DNA of 64,000 bases from Lasioglossum baleicum (lineage: Eukaryota; Arthropoda; Insecta; Hymenoptera; Halictidae). This document shows, in pieces, positions 28,478 through 39,027 of this stretch (position 1 is its first letter; each line of letters opens with the position of its first letter). Both the position numbers and the translations under genes were made by a program. The notes beneath the pieces were generated by a model, which was not told where the DNA came from, did not search any database, and saw nothing but the letters and a program-made list of their open reading frames with translations. The stretch spans positions 186,001-250,000 of the forward strand of contig NC_134936.1 in NCBI RefSeq assembly GCF_051020765.1, written 5' to 3'.

Positions 28478-30280
28478 CACGTTAACCTTTTTCCGACGAG
28501 CGGTTTGACTCGCGGAAGCCGGTCAACTTCGGGCCTTGCAGGCGCTGAGACCAGGCCGCGGGCAAGCCGAGTACACGCGGTCCGCCCGAGACAAACGAGA
28601 CTCGAGGATTCGACGATTTCCTCACGACAAACGAAAGGTTCGGGCGCCAGGCACCGCAAGGATGCCACACGGAACGCGGAACAAGGCTCGAGCTCGGAGA
28701 AGCCGAGGTCGAGAGTCGAATCTTCGAGACACGCGGATCGAAAACGACGTCGCGACGGGGCCAGATGGTTCGAACACGGGATGACTAGGACAGCCCTCTC
28801 GGCAGGACGGATCTCACAGGGAATCGAGTAATTCGACTACGATATGGTCTCGAGCTATTTATTGTAGCAGTCGTTAAATTACAAAATCTGCGGCCACGTG
28901 ACCGCGGCCCGAGAGCCCGCGCTCTTCATACAAGATAGCGAGAAGGTGGTCGTTCGCCGCGGGGTTGTCTTACCGATTTTGCTCGCACGATACCGCTGAC
29001 AATTACCGTGGTTTCGTTCGCAACGAACTTCGGAAACGCGAGGCGCAGATGATCGGCGAACTGCGAGACTGTCGCGATGACTTCCGCCCGTGATTCGCCC
29101 CGACACGTACGCTAACGATTACGCGATCGAACGCCGACGAAAACCCTACGATGTTCGGCGAGAGACACAGGATTCGAGAAATGCGAAGAGACCGAAAAGA
29201 TCACTCGCACGAAACGCGACTCCCCTTAGGACACTCTTTCGCACGTAATTTAAAGACGAAAACTCTCAAAATAATCTCGAAATCTCAAAGCATTCCCGAA
29301 ACGAACGCGAGCGAATTATCGAGGACGGAATGGGAAGCATTCGTCCTCTCGCGACGAAGGTCGAGCCGTCGCGCAACGAACTACCGAATGGATCACAAGC
29401 GCGGCTTACCGTTTCTCGTTTTCGATGCCCTTTTTCGGAACTGCTCTCGATAGAGCGTGAGGCACGGCCGGAGCGTAGGTGGACTTCATCTTAGACACCA
29501 CGAAAACCTCCAACGGGCACTTCTCGGTTTCCCGACGCTAAGTTACAATTAGTTCGCAACGCGAGTGCAGAGCGCACGACATGCGATAACGAGAGCCAGC
29601 GCGACAGTGATCCATCGATTTTCGGCAATCTAGCGGATCGAACTCGGTTCCCCCCACTCGACCGCTTTTCCGAATTGCCTATGGCGTGTTTCCACGGCGT
29701 AACTCTGCGGCACAGGAGCGTTCCCTCTTCGCGCCCTAGGGCCCCGGGCAATCACGAAATTGGTCAAGGAGCCTATCGCTCGACTTGACCAGCGGAGGGG
29801 CTTCCTCTTCTTGGCTACGAGGGCACCGACCCCGGGGTAGCTCTCCCTTGACGGGGCGAGACGGCGTCAGGTCTTCCAGTCCGTCACCTTGGACGAGATG
29901 TTTAAGAGAGCTACTGTCCTGGCGGCGCCTCCGGTTTGCTTGCCGAGTGTCCTCGCACCAAGCTCTAATTTCTCGAATCGGCCATTCACTTTTCCGTCGG
30001 GCACTTCCTGGCCTTGGGGCGATTGTTCATTTCCCGTGACAATTCGGACGGTCGGTGGTTCCTTCTGCGCGTTCCATATACGGCCCTGAAACTTGCCGTT
30101 CTCGGCACGCGCGACAGATGTCATTAGGAGGTCCTCGATAATATCGGGGTCTCTTAAAGGAGCGCTCTCGAATCCTGTCTCGGTACGTGTCCCGTTAGAG
30201 GGCGGTCCGGTCCTTTATCGCTCTCGAAAATATGCGCGGAATTAACGGAGAAGGGACGTCGCAAACGTTGCAACGTCACA
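28475..30280 (-). mobile_element. Solo LTR, long TGTGACG family (subfamily B)
   Basis: 1,806 bp. On the minus strand it begins TGTGACGTTGCAACG and ends AACGTGACA, inserted in a TA repeat (ATAT on both sides). The family motif TTCGGGCGCCAGGCAC is near 28637, about 165 bp from the 3' end. It resembles 58386-60079 most closely at its start. Short frames inside have no recognisable product. Confidence 0.75.
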
Positions 30281-30944
30281 ATATATATATATATATATAC
30301 AGGGTGTTTACCTACAGGTGGGAGAAAATTTAAGGGGTGGTTCTCGACGATAATATAAGACGAAAATGAAGAATAAAAAAATTGCCATTTCGGCTTCGTT
30401 ATTTAGTTATTAACAATATAAAATCCGCCTAAAATGCTGCAACACTTCTAACAAAAGTATACGTTGCGTACGTCAGACAGGCGCGCGACAGTCTCGTATC
30501 AAGTGACAAACGCATGCATACCTTGGTTCTCATTTGGGGCCCCAGCGAGGTGAAAATGTTTAAAAAATCGGTGGACGACATTGAACCTACCTACTCGTTA
30601 AAATCCACAAGGGCATTTCTAATATCCGCCCTATGGAATTATCGAGTAGAAGGGGTCAATGCCCTTTCACTTTTAAATTCTTCTCACACATATCCACAAA
30701 TCCTTATCCTGCACTATAATTGTTCATAACACCGTACCTAATATACTGGAATAAACGCTTTAGCACTATTTACAATATCATGCACACGCACTACGAGTTT
30801 ACAGAGTCATGCGATTTCTGCGAACGGAAATCTTCGACGCGTGCGAGAAGAATCATCCGTACAAGCTAGCATCTGTATGCACACTGATTCAAGACAGCTG
30901 ATGAGGTCGATGCCAGATCGATAAAACAAATGAAGATCTACAGC

Positions 30945-33289
30945 CAGAGATGGGCAGATTCGTATTCGTAAATTCGAATCCGAATTTGATTCACAGCACC
31001 TTAACGTGTCAATCCGAATACGAATACATTCGTACTCAAAAGTGTGAATTCGAATAGATTCATATTTGCAAGTGTGAATCCGAATACGAAATTTGGATTC
31101 ACACCTATGAATCCGAATCCGAATCTATTCGGATTCGCACCTATGAATCCAAATCATTTCGGATTCACATCTATGAATACGAATCCATTTGGATTCACAC
31201 TTGGATTCACTGAAAAATTCAATTCAAAAGGCCAATTTTGGGTGTTAGCGAATTTTCGGATGTATATTTATTGGTGTCAAACTAAGTAATTGACCCGAAA
31301 ATGAATTTCCTACTATTTGGAGCCCCAAGTCGAATGCGACTGGTCCCAGGTTTGAGGAGTCCATAAATAGTTAAAAATCATGATTTTATGGTCATAAACG
31401 CATGAGTCAGCAATGAAAAAGTGCAATATCCTGTGGCGTATTTCAAACAGGCCAAAAACCGCAGAAGTGCTTGAACAGATCATTGGTCGATCCCTCCCCA
31501 GACCCACCGAAACCCGGTGAAATAGCCTTTACGATTCGTTGAAGGTGATTGTGGCTGTAAAATGCCACATGGAGGAAATTAATCTGAAGCTGCATATGAC
31601 GTGTTCCTTTAGCGATGAGGAATTCACCTATCTCCAAGAATTTGTAAAATGTTCAAAGCCAGTGGCCGAGGCAATAGATATATTGCAAGGGGATAAAGAA
31701 GCGTATTATGGATCATTATTGCCGACAATTTTAGCTGTGAGGTTGCAACTGCAGAAATTGGCTACGTCTGATCTGCAATATTGCGGCCCGATTGCAACAG
31801 CTTACCTGAACAGTGTGAACCGCCGCTTCGCCACGTTCTTCGAATTGAACACGGTGGAAGGGAAAAATGCAGCTATTGCAGCTCTTTCTTATCCCAAATT
31901 TAAAAAAGTATGGTGGCCTTGTGTCAATAATCGAGTTGAAGAGTTGTTAACCCATTTCAAGTGTCTTATATACGAATACTTGGCGAACGACCCAGACGAA
32001 AACGAGGACAACAGCATGGAAACAGATCCGCCCTTAGGAGACTTTTATGATTTTGGGGAGAACGAGAGCGACGCTCCATCTCATCCTGACGATCTTATGA
32101 ACAAGGCTGACGTTATTATGAAACGGTACTTTGAAGAAAAGAAGTCCAGTTTGGGGGTGCTTCGAAGTCACCCCATCATTCACAAAATTTTCAAGAAATA
32201 CAATACCCCACTGCCGTCGAGTGCGCAGGTTGAGAGACTATTTTCATATGCGACGATGGCGAACACACCAAAATCAAATCGGCTAAGTGACGAGAAGTTT
32301 GAACAACGTGTGGTTTTGCGAGCAAATGCTTCATCCTAATAATAAAAACCCTCAATTCATTTTCCTTGTTGAGTAACTTTTCCTTTCTTCATTTTTTCAT
32401 GTTTCAACAAGATCAATAAAAATTTAGTAGTTGTATTATATATTATTGAGGTACTTACTTGAATTTATTTGATTTGAATTATTTGTGAATTTGAATTTTA
32501 TAATAAACTTATTCAACAGATACAGCCTTATGATCTCATTTAGACCCTACGAAAGCCTCTATATTAAATTAAATGACCATCTTATTCAACTTCCAACCTT
32601 TGAACGTTCGTCGAATTACAAAAACGTATAAATATTACCGTATAAATCATACGGTAAAATAAAAAAAAAAATAAAAAAAAAACAAACACAAAATAAAAAG
32701 CAAAGCAAAATTTTGTGACATCTAGCTTTCCTTTCCGCATTTTCTGTTTTTCGTGAAACATTTGGTTAGTAAACTCACTAGTAAATAATAAAAACGCTAA
32801 CTTGGTTGAAAGGTTGATAAACTTGTTCATAATACAAATTTGTTACGAAAAATTAGCAGATATTTTTAGCGTTTATGACCATAAAATCACGATTTTTAAC
32901 TATTTATGGAATCCTCAAACCTGGGACCAGTCGCATTCGACTTGGGGCTCCAAATAGTAGGAAATTCATTTTCGGGTCAATTACTTAGTTTGACACCAAT
33001 AAATATACATCCGAAAATTCGCTAACACCCAAAATTGGCCTTTTGAATTGAATTATTCAGTGAATCCAAGTGTGAATCCAAATGGATTCGTATTCATAGA
33101 TGTGAATCCGAAATGATTTGGATTCATAGGTGTGAATCCAAATTTCGTATTCGGATTCACACTTGCAAATATGAATCTATTCGAATTCACACTTTTGAAT
33201 ACGAATGTATTCGTATTCGGATTGACACGTTAAGGTGCTGTGAATCAAATTCGGATTTGAATTTACGAATACGAATCTGCCCATCTCTG
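30945..33289. mobile_element. hAT transposon with perfect 8-bp TSD
   Basis: CAGAGATGGGCAGATTCGTA at the left and its near-inverse ending CTGCCCATCTCTG at the right, flanked by TCTACAGC on both sides (30937-30944 and 33290-33297). Unusually, the inverted repeats extend about 390 bp inward (for example GACTTGGGGCTCCAAATAGT appears inverted near 31320 and 32940). They include a subterminal array of GGATTCACACCTATGAATC-type units at 31040-31210. Confidence 0.95.
31478..32339 (+). pseudogene. hAT transposase, C-terminal part
   Basis: The open frame 31539-32339 has no ATG (its first possible start is TTG). Coding similarity begins upstream with a PTETR motif followed by TGA where the family has tryptophan (TRWNS), so the frame is broken at about 31518. 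The C-terminus has the hAT dimerisation signature LPSSAQVERLFSYATMANTP ending SDEKFEQRVVLRAN, which assembles transposase multimers. The N-terminal BED finger and first catalytic residues are missing, so the protein is far shorter than a normal 500-700 residue hAT transposase. Not functional by itself, though the domain is well preserved. Confidence 0.85.
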
Positions 33290-34024
33290 TCTACAGCAAA
33301 CCACCGCCCAAACATCGCGCGTTGCTATACCAATACTTTATCTATCCTGTTTTCACGAATTTCGTGATTCTTTCTCATTCTGTCTGTGACCGCGAAATAT
33401 CTCATGTGTGTGCATTGACCACATTAGCTGTCTTGAATCAGTGTGCATACGGATACTAGCTTGTACGGACGATTCTTCTCGCACGCGTCGAAGATTTCCG
33501 TTCGCAGAAATCGCATGACTCTGTAAACTCGTAGTGCGTGTGTATGATATTGTAAATAGTGCTAGAGCGTTTATTCCAGTATATTAGGTACGGTGTTATG
33601 AACAATTATAGTGCAGGATAAGGATTTGTGGATATGTGTGAGAAGAATTTAAAAGTGAAAGGGCATTGACCCCTTCTACTCGATAATTCCATAGGGCGGA
33701 TATTAGAAATGCCCTTGTGGATTTTAACGAGTAGGTAGGTTCAATGTCGTCCACCGATTTTTTAAACATTTTCACCTCGCTGGGGCCCCAAATGAGAACC
33801 AAGGTATGCATGCGTTTGTCACTTGATACGAGACTGTCGCGCGCCTGTCTGACGTACGCAACGTATACTTTTGTTAGAAGTGTTGCAGCATTTTAGGCGG
33901 ATTTTTAATTGTTAATAACTAAATAACGAAGCCGAAATAGCAATTTTTTATTCTTCATTTTCGTCTTATATGATCGTCGAGAACCACCCCTTAAATTTTC
34001 TCCCACCTGTAGGTAAACACCCTG

Positions 34025-34180
34025 TATAGTTAATAGACTTCGAAACTGTTTGACCGATCAACATGAAACTTGGCACATATATGTATTTTTTCATGGAGAA
34101 GGTTTTTACGCTATTCAGTTTGTTGTAACTCGCCGCTGTAGATGGCGCTGCAATACATCAACTTCTATACCGTTGAACCT
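34025..34180 (+). repeat. Helentron-like internal module, copy 1
   Basis: GTTAATAGACTTCGAAACTG to CGTTGAACCT matches 46618-46775 with very few differences. The copy is cut by LINE B and resumes at 43237 (ATCGCTATGAAAATTGGTAT). Confidence 0.75.
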
Positions 34181-34554
34181 GGACTTCCGTTTCCGGTCGT
34201 ATGAGAGGTGGTTGTGTGCGAATAGCTGAGCGAATCTTTTGTGTGAAAGAGTGGAGTCAAAAGAAATGTGAGTGAAGAAAGTAGTGGAGAGGGGGTAGTG
34301 GGGTATAGGGATAGGCGATAGAATAAGGGCTAAGGGAGAGGGAGTGAGAGAAAGAGCTGTAGGGAAGTGAAGTGTGTGGCAGGATAGAAGGTTAGGATCG
34401 TGTGGCAGTAGACAGGCAGGCGCGGGAAAAAGAGTAGAAGAGAAAGTGGCGCTAACTAGAGGGAAAGTGACAGACTAGAAGAAAGATAGAGCAGCAAGCG
34501 GGAATTTCGAAAAAGAGTAACAGGGAAGGTAGTTAGAAAGAAATACAGATAAAA

Positions 34555-35589
34555 ATGAGTGAGAGGGAGGATATTGATAAGGGGATTGGGAGGGAAGAGG
34601 GGAAAGAAGAAAAAGGAAGATTAGGTAAGGTTAAGAAGGATAGTAATTTAGAAAAATGGTTTAGTACAGAAAGTTTGGATGGTACAGGGAGAAAAAGGGG
34701 AATAGTGGACGTAGAGGGAGGGGGGATAGAGGAAAGAACAATTTTCAAAAGGAGTGACACAACGAAGAGGTCACCGCAAGGGGATAAAAGGGAGGAGGAT
34801 GGGTCACTTAAGGGAATAGAAGATTTAATCAGAGGATTAATGGGGGAAATGAGAAGTCTGAGGGAGGAAATGAAAAGGGAGGGGGTAGAAAGGAAAAGAT
34901 TAGAAGAAGAATTGAGGAGGGAAAGGGAAATAAGAAGGGAGGAGAGGAGAGACGAAGAGATAAAAAGAGAAAAGTTAAATAAATGGCTAGAAGGAATAGA
35001 GGGTAGGGTAGCAAAAGTAGAAGGGAGATTAGAAGAAATGGAGAGGGGGGAGGGGGAGGAGGGAAAGAAAAATAGAGAGGGTGGGGCAGAAAGGGAATTA
35101 GTAGAAGAGAACAGAAGAAGAATAAGAAGAATGGAAATTTTTCAGGATAAAAGGGAAAGAGAAGATAAAAGAAATAATGTAGTAGTAAGGGGGATTTTGG
35201 GAGAAGGAGATGCGATAATAGAGGAGGTTAAGAAAATCTGGGATAAGATAGGGGCAAAAGAAGAGGGCATAAAAGAGATAAAAAAGATAGGAAAAGTAAG
35301 GAAAGAGGGAAGGGGAATGGGAATGGTAGTGGTAAAACTGACAGATAGGGATAGCAAGAGAGAAGTGATAGAGGGAAAGAAAAAATTAAGGGGCATGGGA
35401 ATAAGAATAGATAACGATTTAACGGTAGAAGAGAGAAGGGCGAAATGGAAAATAGAAAGGGAAGCGGAAAAAGAGAGGAGGGAAGGTAGGATTGTTCAGG
35501 TAGGCTATATGAAGATGTGGGTGAATGGAAAAATGAAAAGATGGGATGAAATAGAAGAAATATGGATAGAAGAGCAGGGCAATGAATAG
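34555..35589 (+). CDS. LINE B ORF1 protein
   Basis: A 344-residue frame from ATG 34555 (MSEREDIDKG) to TAG 35587. It is dominated by E, K, R and G, with a long coiled-coil-like segment around residues 85-200 (EEMKREGVERKRLEEELRRE). It is followed by a more globular region (NNVVVRGILGEGDAIIEEVK ... DRDSKREVIEGKKKL ... IRIDNDLTVEERRAKW), resembling the RNA-binding part of LINE ORF1 proteins of the coiled-coil type. No zinc knuckles are visible. It would bind LINE RNA and act as chaperone. The frame is intact. Automatic annotation may mislabel it as a golgin- or trichohyalin-like protein because of its composition. Confidence 0.75.
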   Translation: MSEREDIDKGIGREEGKEEKGRLGKVKKDSNLEKWFSTESLDGTGRKRGIVDVEGGGIEERTIFKRSDTTKRSPQGDKREEDGSLKGIEDLIRGLMGEMRSLREEMKREGVERKRLEEELRREREIRREERRDEEIKREKLNKWLEGIEGRVAKVEGRLEEMERGEGEEGKKNREGGAERELVEENRRRIRRMEIFQDKREREDKRNNVVVRGILGEGDAIIEEVKKIWDKIGAKEEGIKEIKKIGKVRKEGRGMGMVVVKLTDRDSKREVIEGKKKLRGMGIRIDNDLTVEERRAKWKIEREAEKERREGRIVQVGYMKMWVNGKMKRWDEIEEIWIEEQGNE

Positions 35590-37183
35590 GGAAGGGGGAA
35601 GGGGAAGTTTTCAGGGGACAAAAAGAGGAGAACAGGATATAAAGTGGGCTTTTGGAACGTGGCAGGTCTAGCGAATAAGGAGGAAGAATTTTGGAAGGAT
35701 TTAGAAGAATGGGATATAATAATAATGTTAGAGACATGGATAGAGGAAAAGGGATGGAACAAAATTAGAAGTAAGTTGCCAAAAAACTTTTACTGGGAGG
35801 TACAATGGGCTAAAAGAGAGGAAAAGATGGGGAGAGCAAAAGGGGGTATGATGGTGGGGGTAAGTAAGGAGATAGAGTCGGAAAGAGGGGAGTTAAGAGG
35901 GAGGGAGGGAATTATGATGACAAAGGTGAAAATTGTGGGGGGCTGGTGGAGAGTGATTGGGGTATACGTAAAGGGGGATTTAGAGAGAAAAATGGAGGAA
36001 CTAGGAGAATGGATAGAGGGGAAAGAGAGAGGAATAAGAGTGATTATAGGGGGGGATTTTAATGCGAGGACAGGGAGGGAAGGGGGAGAGGTAGGGGAGG
36101 AAGATGAGGGAGGGGGGAAAGAAAGCAGGAATTCTAAAGACGGGATGGTAAATACGGAAGGGAGAAAACTATGTAAGTTTTTGAGTGAGAGGGGGTGGGG
36201 AATTTTAAATGGGAATATGAAGGGGGATGAGAGAGGGGAATGGACATATGTAGGAGCAAGAGGAAATTCGGTAATTGATTATGCGATAGGAAATGAGGAA
36301 ACAAGAGAGGGAATAGAAAAAATGGAAATAGGGGAAAAGGTAGAGTCGGATCACATGCCAGTAAGCGTATGGCTAAAAGGGGTAAGGGGAAAGGGGGAAA
36401 AGAAGACAGGGAAGGGGAAGTGGATGAGTAGGAGGGATTGGTCGGAAGAGGGAGTAAAGAACTTCAGGGCAAGATTCGGGAGGAGGACAAGCGGGGGGGG
36501 AGGGACTACAAGAAGATTGGAGAGGGTTAAAAGAGAAAATAATAAAAGTAATAGAGGTAACGGGGAACAAAGAAAAAGGGAAAAAGAAAGGATGGTGGGA
36601 TGAAGAATGCAAAGAAGAAAAAAGGAAAGTGAGGGATGAATTGAGGGGGTGGAGAAAAAGGGGAGGAGAGGGAAAAGAATATAAAGAAAGAAAAAGGGCA
36701 TACAAGTTATTGTGTGAGGAGAAAAAACAGAAAGAGAGGGAGAAATGGGAAAAGGAGGTGGAGGATATAAAAAGGGAAAGTCAGGTATGGGCAATAGTGA
36801 ATAGGGAAAGGAGAAACGGGGCGGGGGTAGATGAGAGAATAAGGATAGAAGAGTGGGAGGAGCATTTCAGGGGATTGTTAGGAGGGGTAGAGCAGAGGGT
36901 GAGGGGGGTCGGGACAGAGAGAAGAGAGGAAGACGGGGAGAAAGAAATAGAAAAAGGGGAAATACTTAGGGTAGTGAAAGGGTTGAAAGAAGGGAAGGCA
37001 GCAGGGGGGGACGGGATACCGAACGAAGTTTGGAAACATGGAGGGATCGAGGTACAGGAATGGTTATGGAGGGTATGTAATAGGGTATGGAGGGGGGAGG
37101 GTTGGCCTGAGGAATGGTCCGAGGGGGTGGTAATTCCGATTGCGAAAAAAGGGGACAACAGTGTAGTGGGGAATTACAGAGGG
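35590..37183 (+). pseudogene. LINE B ORF2, endonuclease and start of RT
   Basis: The sequence after the ORF1 stop is open in the same frame and soon reads as an AP-type endonuclease: GFWNVAGLANKEEEF, LETWIEEKGW, VIIGGDFNARTGR, NSVIDYAIGN and ESDHMPVSVW, all catalytic-block positions present. Endonuclease nicks the target to prime reverse transcription. After about residue 300 the coding sense moves to another frame near an eight-G run at 36492-36499, consistent with a slippage frameshift. The frame then runs (MRDELRGWRKRG ... AAGGDGIPNEVWKHGG ... VVIPIAKKGDNSVVGNYRG) until the solo LTR at 37184. Non-functional because of the frameshift and insertions. Confidence 0.85.
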
Positions 37184-38885
37184 TGTCACGTCGTTTCTCG
37201 TTTCTTAGCGAAACGATAGCGACTCCGGGTATTTACAAGCGATACCGCCGGGCCACGTTCGGCCGCGCGAAACGTGGTCCACCCGGGACAAAAATTGTAC
37301 ACAGGCTCGTCGTCTCTCGAGATCTCTTACGTAAAGTTCGGGCGCCAGGCACAGAAGATGCCACGCTAAATTCGCTATTAAACACGATGAGAGACAACCA
37401 TACGAGCCTGCGACAATCGATATTACGCGGAGATGAGATACTAATGGTCGCAGGATTCTACGCGGGTCGAACACGAGGCATTCCCCGCGGCGGGAAGGTT
37501 TCTCACGCAATAACGACTCAGAGATTCGGCTAACACAACTTTATTCGTTCGTTTTTGAGGTTAGCCGGCGCGTGACAGGTGGTCGGCGACGGCGATCCGT
37601 CGCACGCGCGATTTGACCGTCTACGGTCCTTCTCTTTACGCTATGAATCCGGCAGCAACGTGAATTTAACGTCGGCGCACGCGATCTTCGCGTTCTACGC
37701 CCAGATTCGGATGGAATACGCGTTATATCAAGATTCTCGTCGGCGGAACACGTCGCGGAAATACGACGAGAGCACGTGGCGGCGTCGCACCGTGGGACGA
37801 CTCGAGGTTCGATTTATAACGACAATGACGCGCGGATCCTCGAAAACATAATAGTGCCCGATGCTCGCAATTCCTCCTTCGCCGCGCGTAGCGAGGTCAA
37901 GTCTACACGCGGGTCCTCGCCATCCGACCTCTAGCACGGGCACCCGAAAAATATATTCCCCGCGCGTCTATTACACACCGGATTCTCGCCCCTTGCGGAT
38001 TACTTCGAATCCGTCTCGAATACCGGCAGCTACGAAATCAGATCGGTGTTTCTACGACGCGATCGCGGACACGACACACTACCGAGCCAACGCGAGAAAG
38101 ATCACTTTATCGTAACGAGAACTGGCGGAAGCTTACCCAGGGCAACGATCGTTGTTCGCCTCGCTAGTACCTCGTCTCCGGCAGCTTTTCTTCGTGAGAT
38201 TACAAAAGACTTAGAATTACGAAATCGTACAAATTCTACTCGCGACTTTCGGTATCTCGAGCCAACGAAGAAGTGATCCTTCGCTGCGTGTCTCGGGAAC
38301 GCGGAAGAGAAGCGTCCCCCCCTTGCCGCTCTAATCCCCCTGCCCGCAGTTCGACCTATCGCGGATAGATTTTCGGACAGGGCCTAGCCCTGCGTGACGG
38401 TCCCTGGCGCTCGGCGATTCGGTGGTTCTCCGGCACCGGCGCGTGTGGATTGGCTGCTTCCCGCAGAGGTGATCGACGTGAGCCAATCCGGTAGCGATCC
38501 GGTTTCTCTCCGGATGAGGCGACGGCGAGTCCGCTGAGATTCCTGGCTTGGCAGCTCCCATCCTCGTCGGCGCCTCCCGGTTGTTTTTCCTGTGCCACGT
38601 CGATTCCTCGCTTTGCTCGGCGTTGGAGTTCTCGCCGGCGCCGATATTTTCCGTTTCTCGGCGGGAGAGGTGCTTCGGGTCCCCCCTCGGGGCCCGACTA
38701 CGGTCCTGCAGATACGCGTCGCGCAATTGGCGCGACGCTCAAAAATATTAGAACTCGCCAATGGGTCTCGTTCGCACCCAGGGCGAGCGCTCGCCACGGC
38801 GCCTCTCACGTATTAGGCTGCCAGAGGGTGACCCGGTCTTCCGATACACGACATCGGGTGACGTTGGCCAAACTGCCACGTCACA
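37184..38885 (-). mobile_element. Solo LTR, long TGTGACG family (subfamily A), in LINE B RT
   Basis: 1,702 bp. On the minus strand it starts TGTGACGTGGCAGTTTGG and ends ACGACGTGACA, flanked by AGGG on both sides (37180-37183 and 38886-38889). LINE B RT reads in a consistent frame across it when LTR plus one AGGG are subtracted. The family motif GTTCGGGCGCCAGGCAC is near 37337. Confidence 0.9.
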
Positions 38886-39027
38886 AGGGGTAACGCTGAC
38901 GCAAACGGCGTATAAGCTATATGCGGCAGTCTTGGCAGAAAGGATGAGGGAAGAATTAGAGGGGAGGGGTTTGTTACCGGCGAGTCAGACAGGTTTCAGG
39001 AAAGGGCTTGGTTGTATGGACAATATA
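38886..39027 (+). pseudogene. LINE B RT segment between two insertions
   Basis: Continues the RT after the solo LTR: VTLTQTAYKLYAAVLAERMR and GLLPASQTGFRKGLGCMDN, the block that precedes the first catalytic aspartate of LINE RTs. It is cut at TA 39026-39027 by the CAGGGTG element and resumes at 41393. Confidence 0.85.

Larger units (their letters stand above)
30300..34024. mobile_element. CAGGGTG long-hairpin element carrying a hAT insert
   Basis: The ends are CAGGGTGTTTACCTACAGGT and its exact inverse (ACCTGTAGGTAAACACCCTG), in a TA-repeat context. The arms (30300-30936 and about 33305-34024) are inverted copies containing the same short frame (MHTLVLIWGPSEVKMFKKSV) at 30514 on plus and 33811 on minus. 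A hAT element (30945-33289) lies between them. It belongs to the same end-class as 39028-41392, 43852-46606 and 50252-50487, for which TA duplication is established by reading frame. Confidence 0.8.

Noticed and set aside
28409..28831. Plus-strand frame with a long alternating Ile-Tyr run
   Set aside because: It translates a TA microsatellite and then solo-LTR sequence; not a protein gene.
30514..33811. Two identical 71-codon frames facing each other
   Set aside because: They lie in inverted arms of one hairpin element; no domain and no sign of selection could be seen.
34533..37158. Minus-strand frames rich in Pro, Ser, Leu and Phe opposite LINE B
   Set aside because: Antisense shadows created by the purine-rich LINE B coding strand; no motifs of their own.
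39024..39027. 4-bp TATA target duplication for CAGGGTG elements
   Set aside because: Only TA removal restores the LINE reading frames; the extra TA belongs to the original target.
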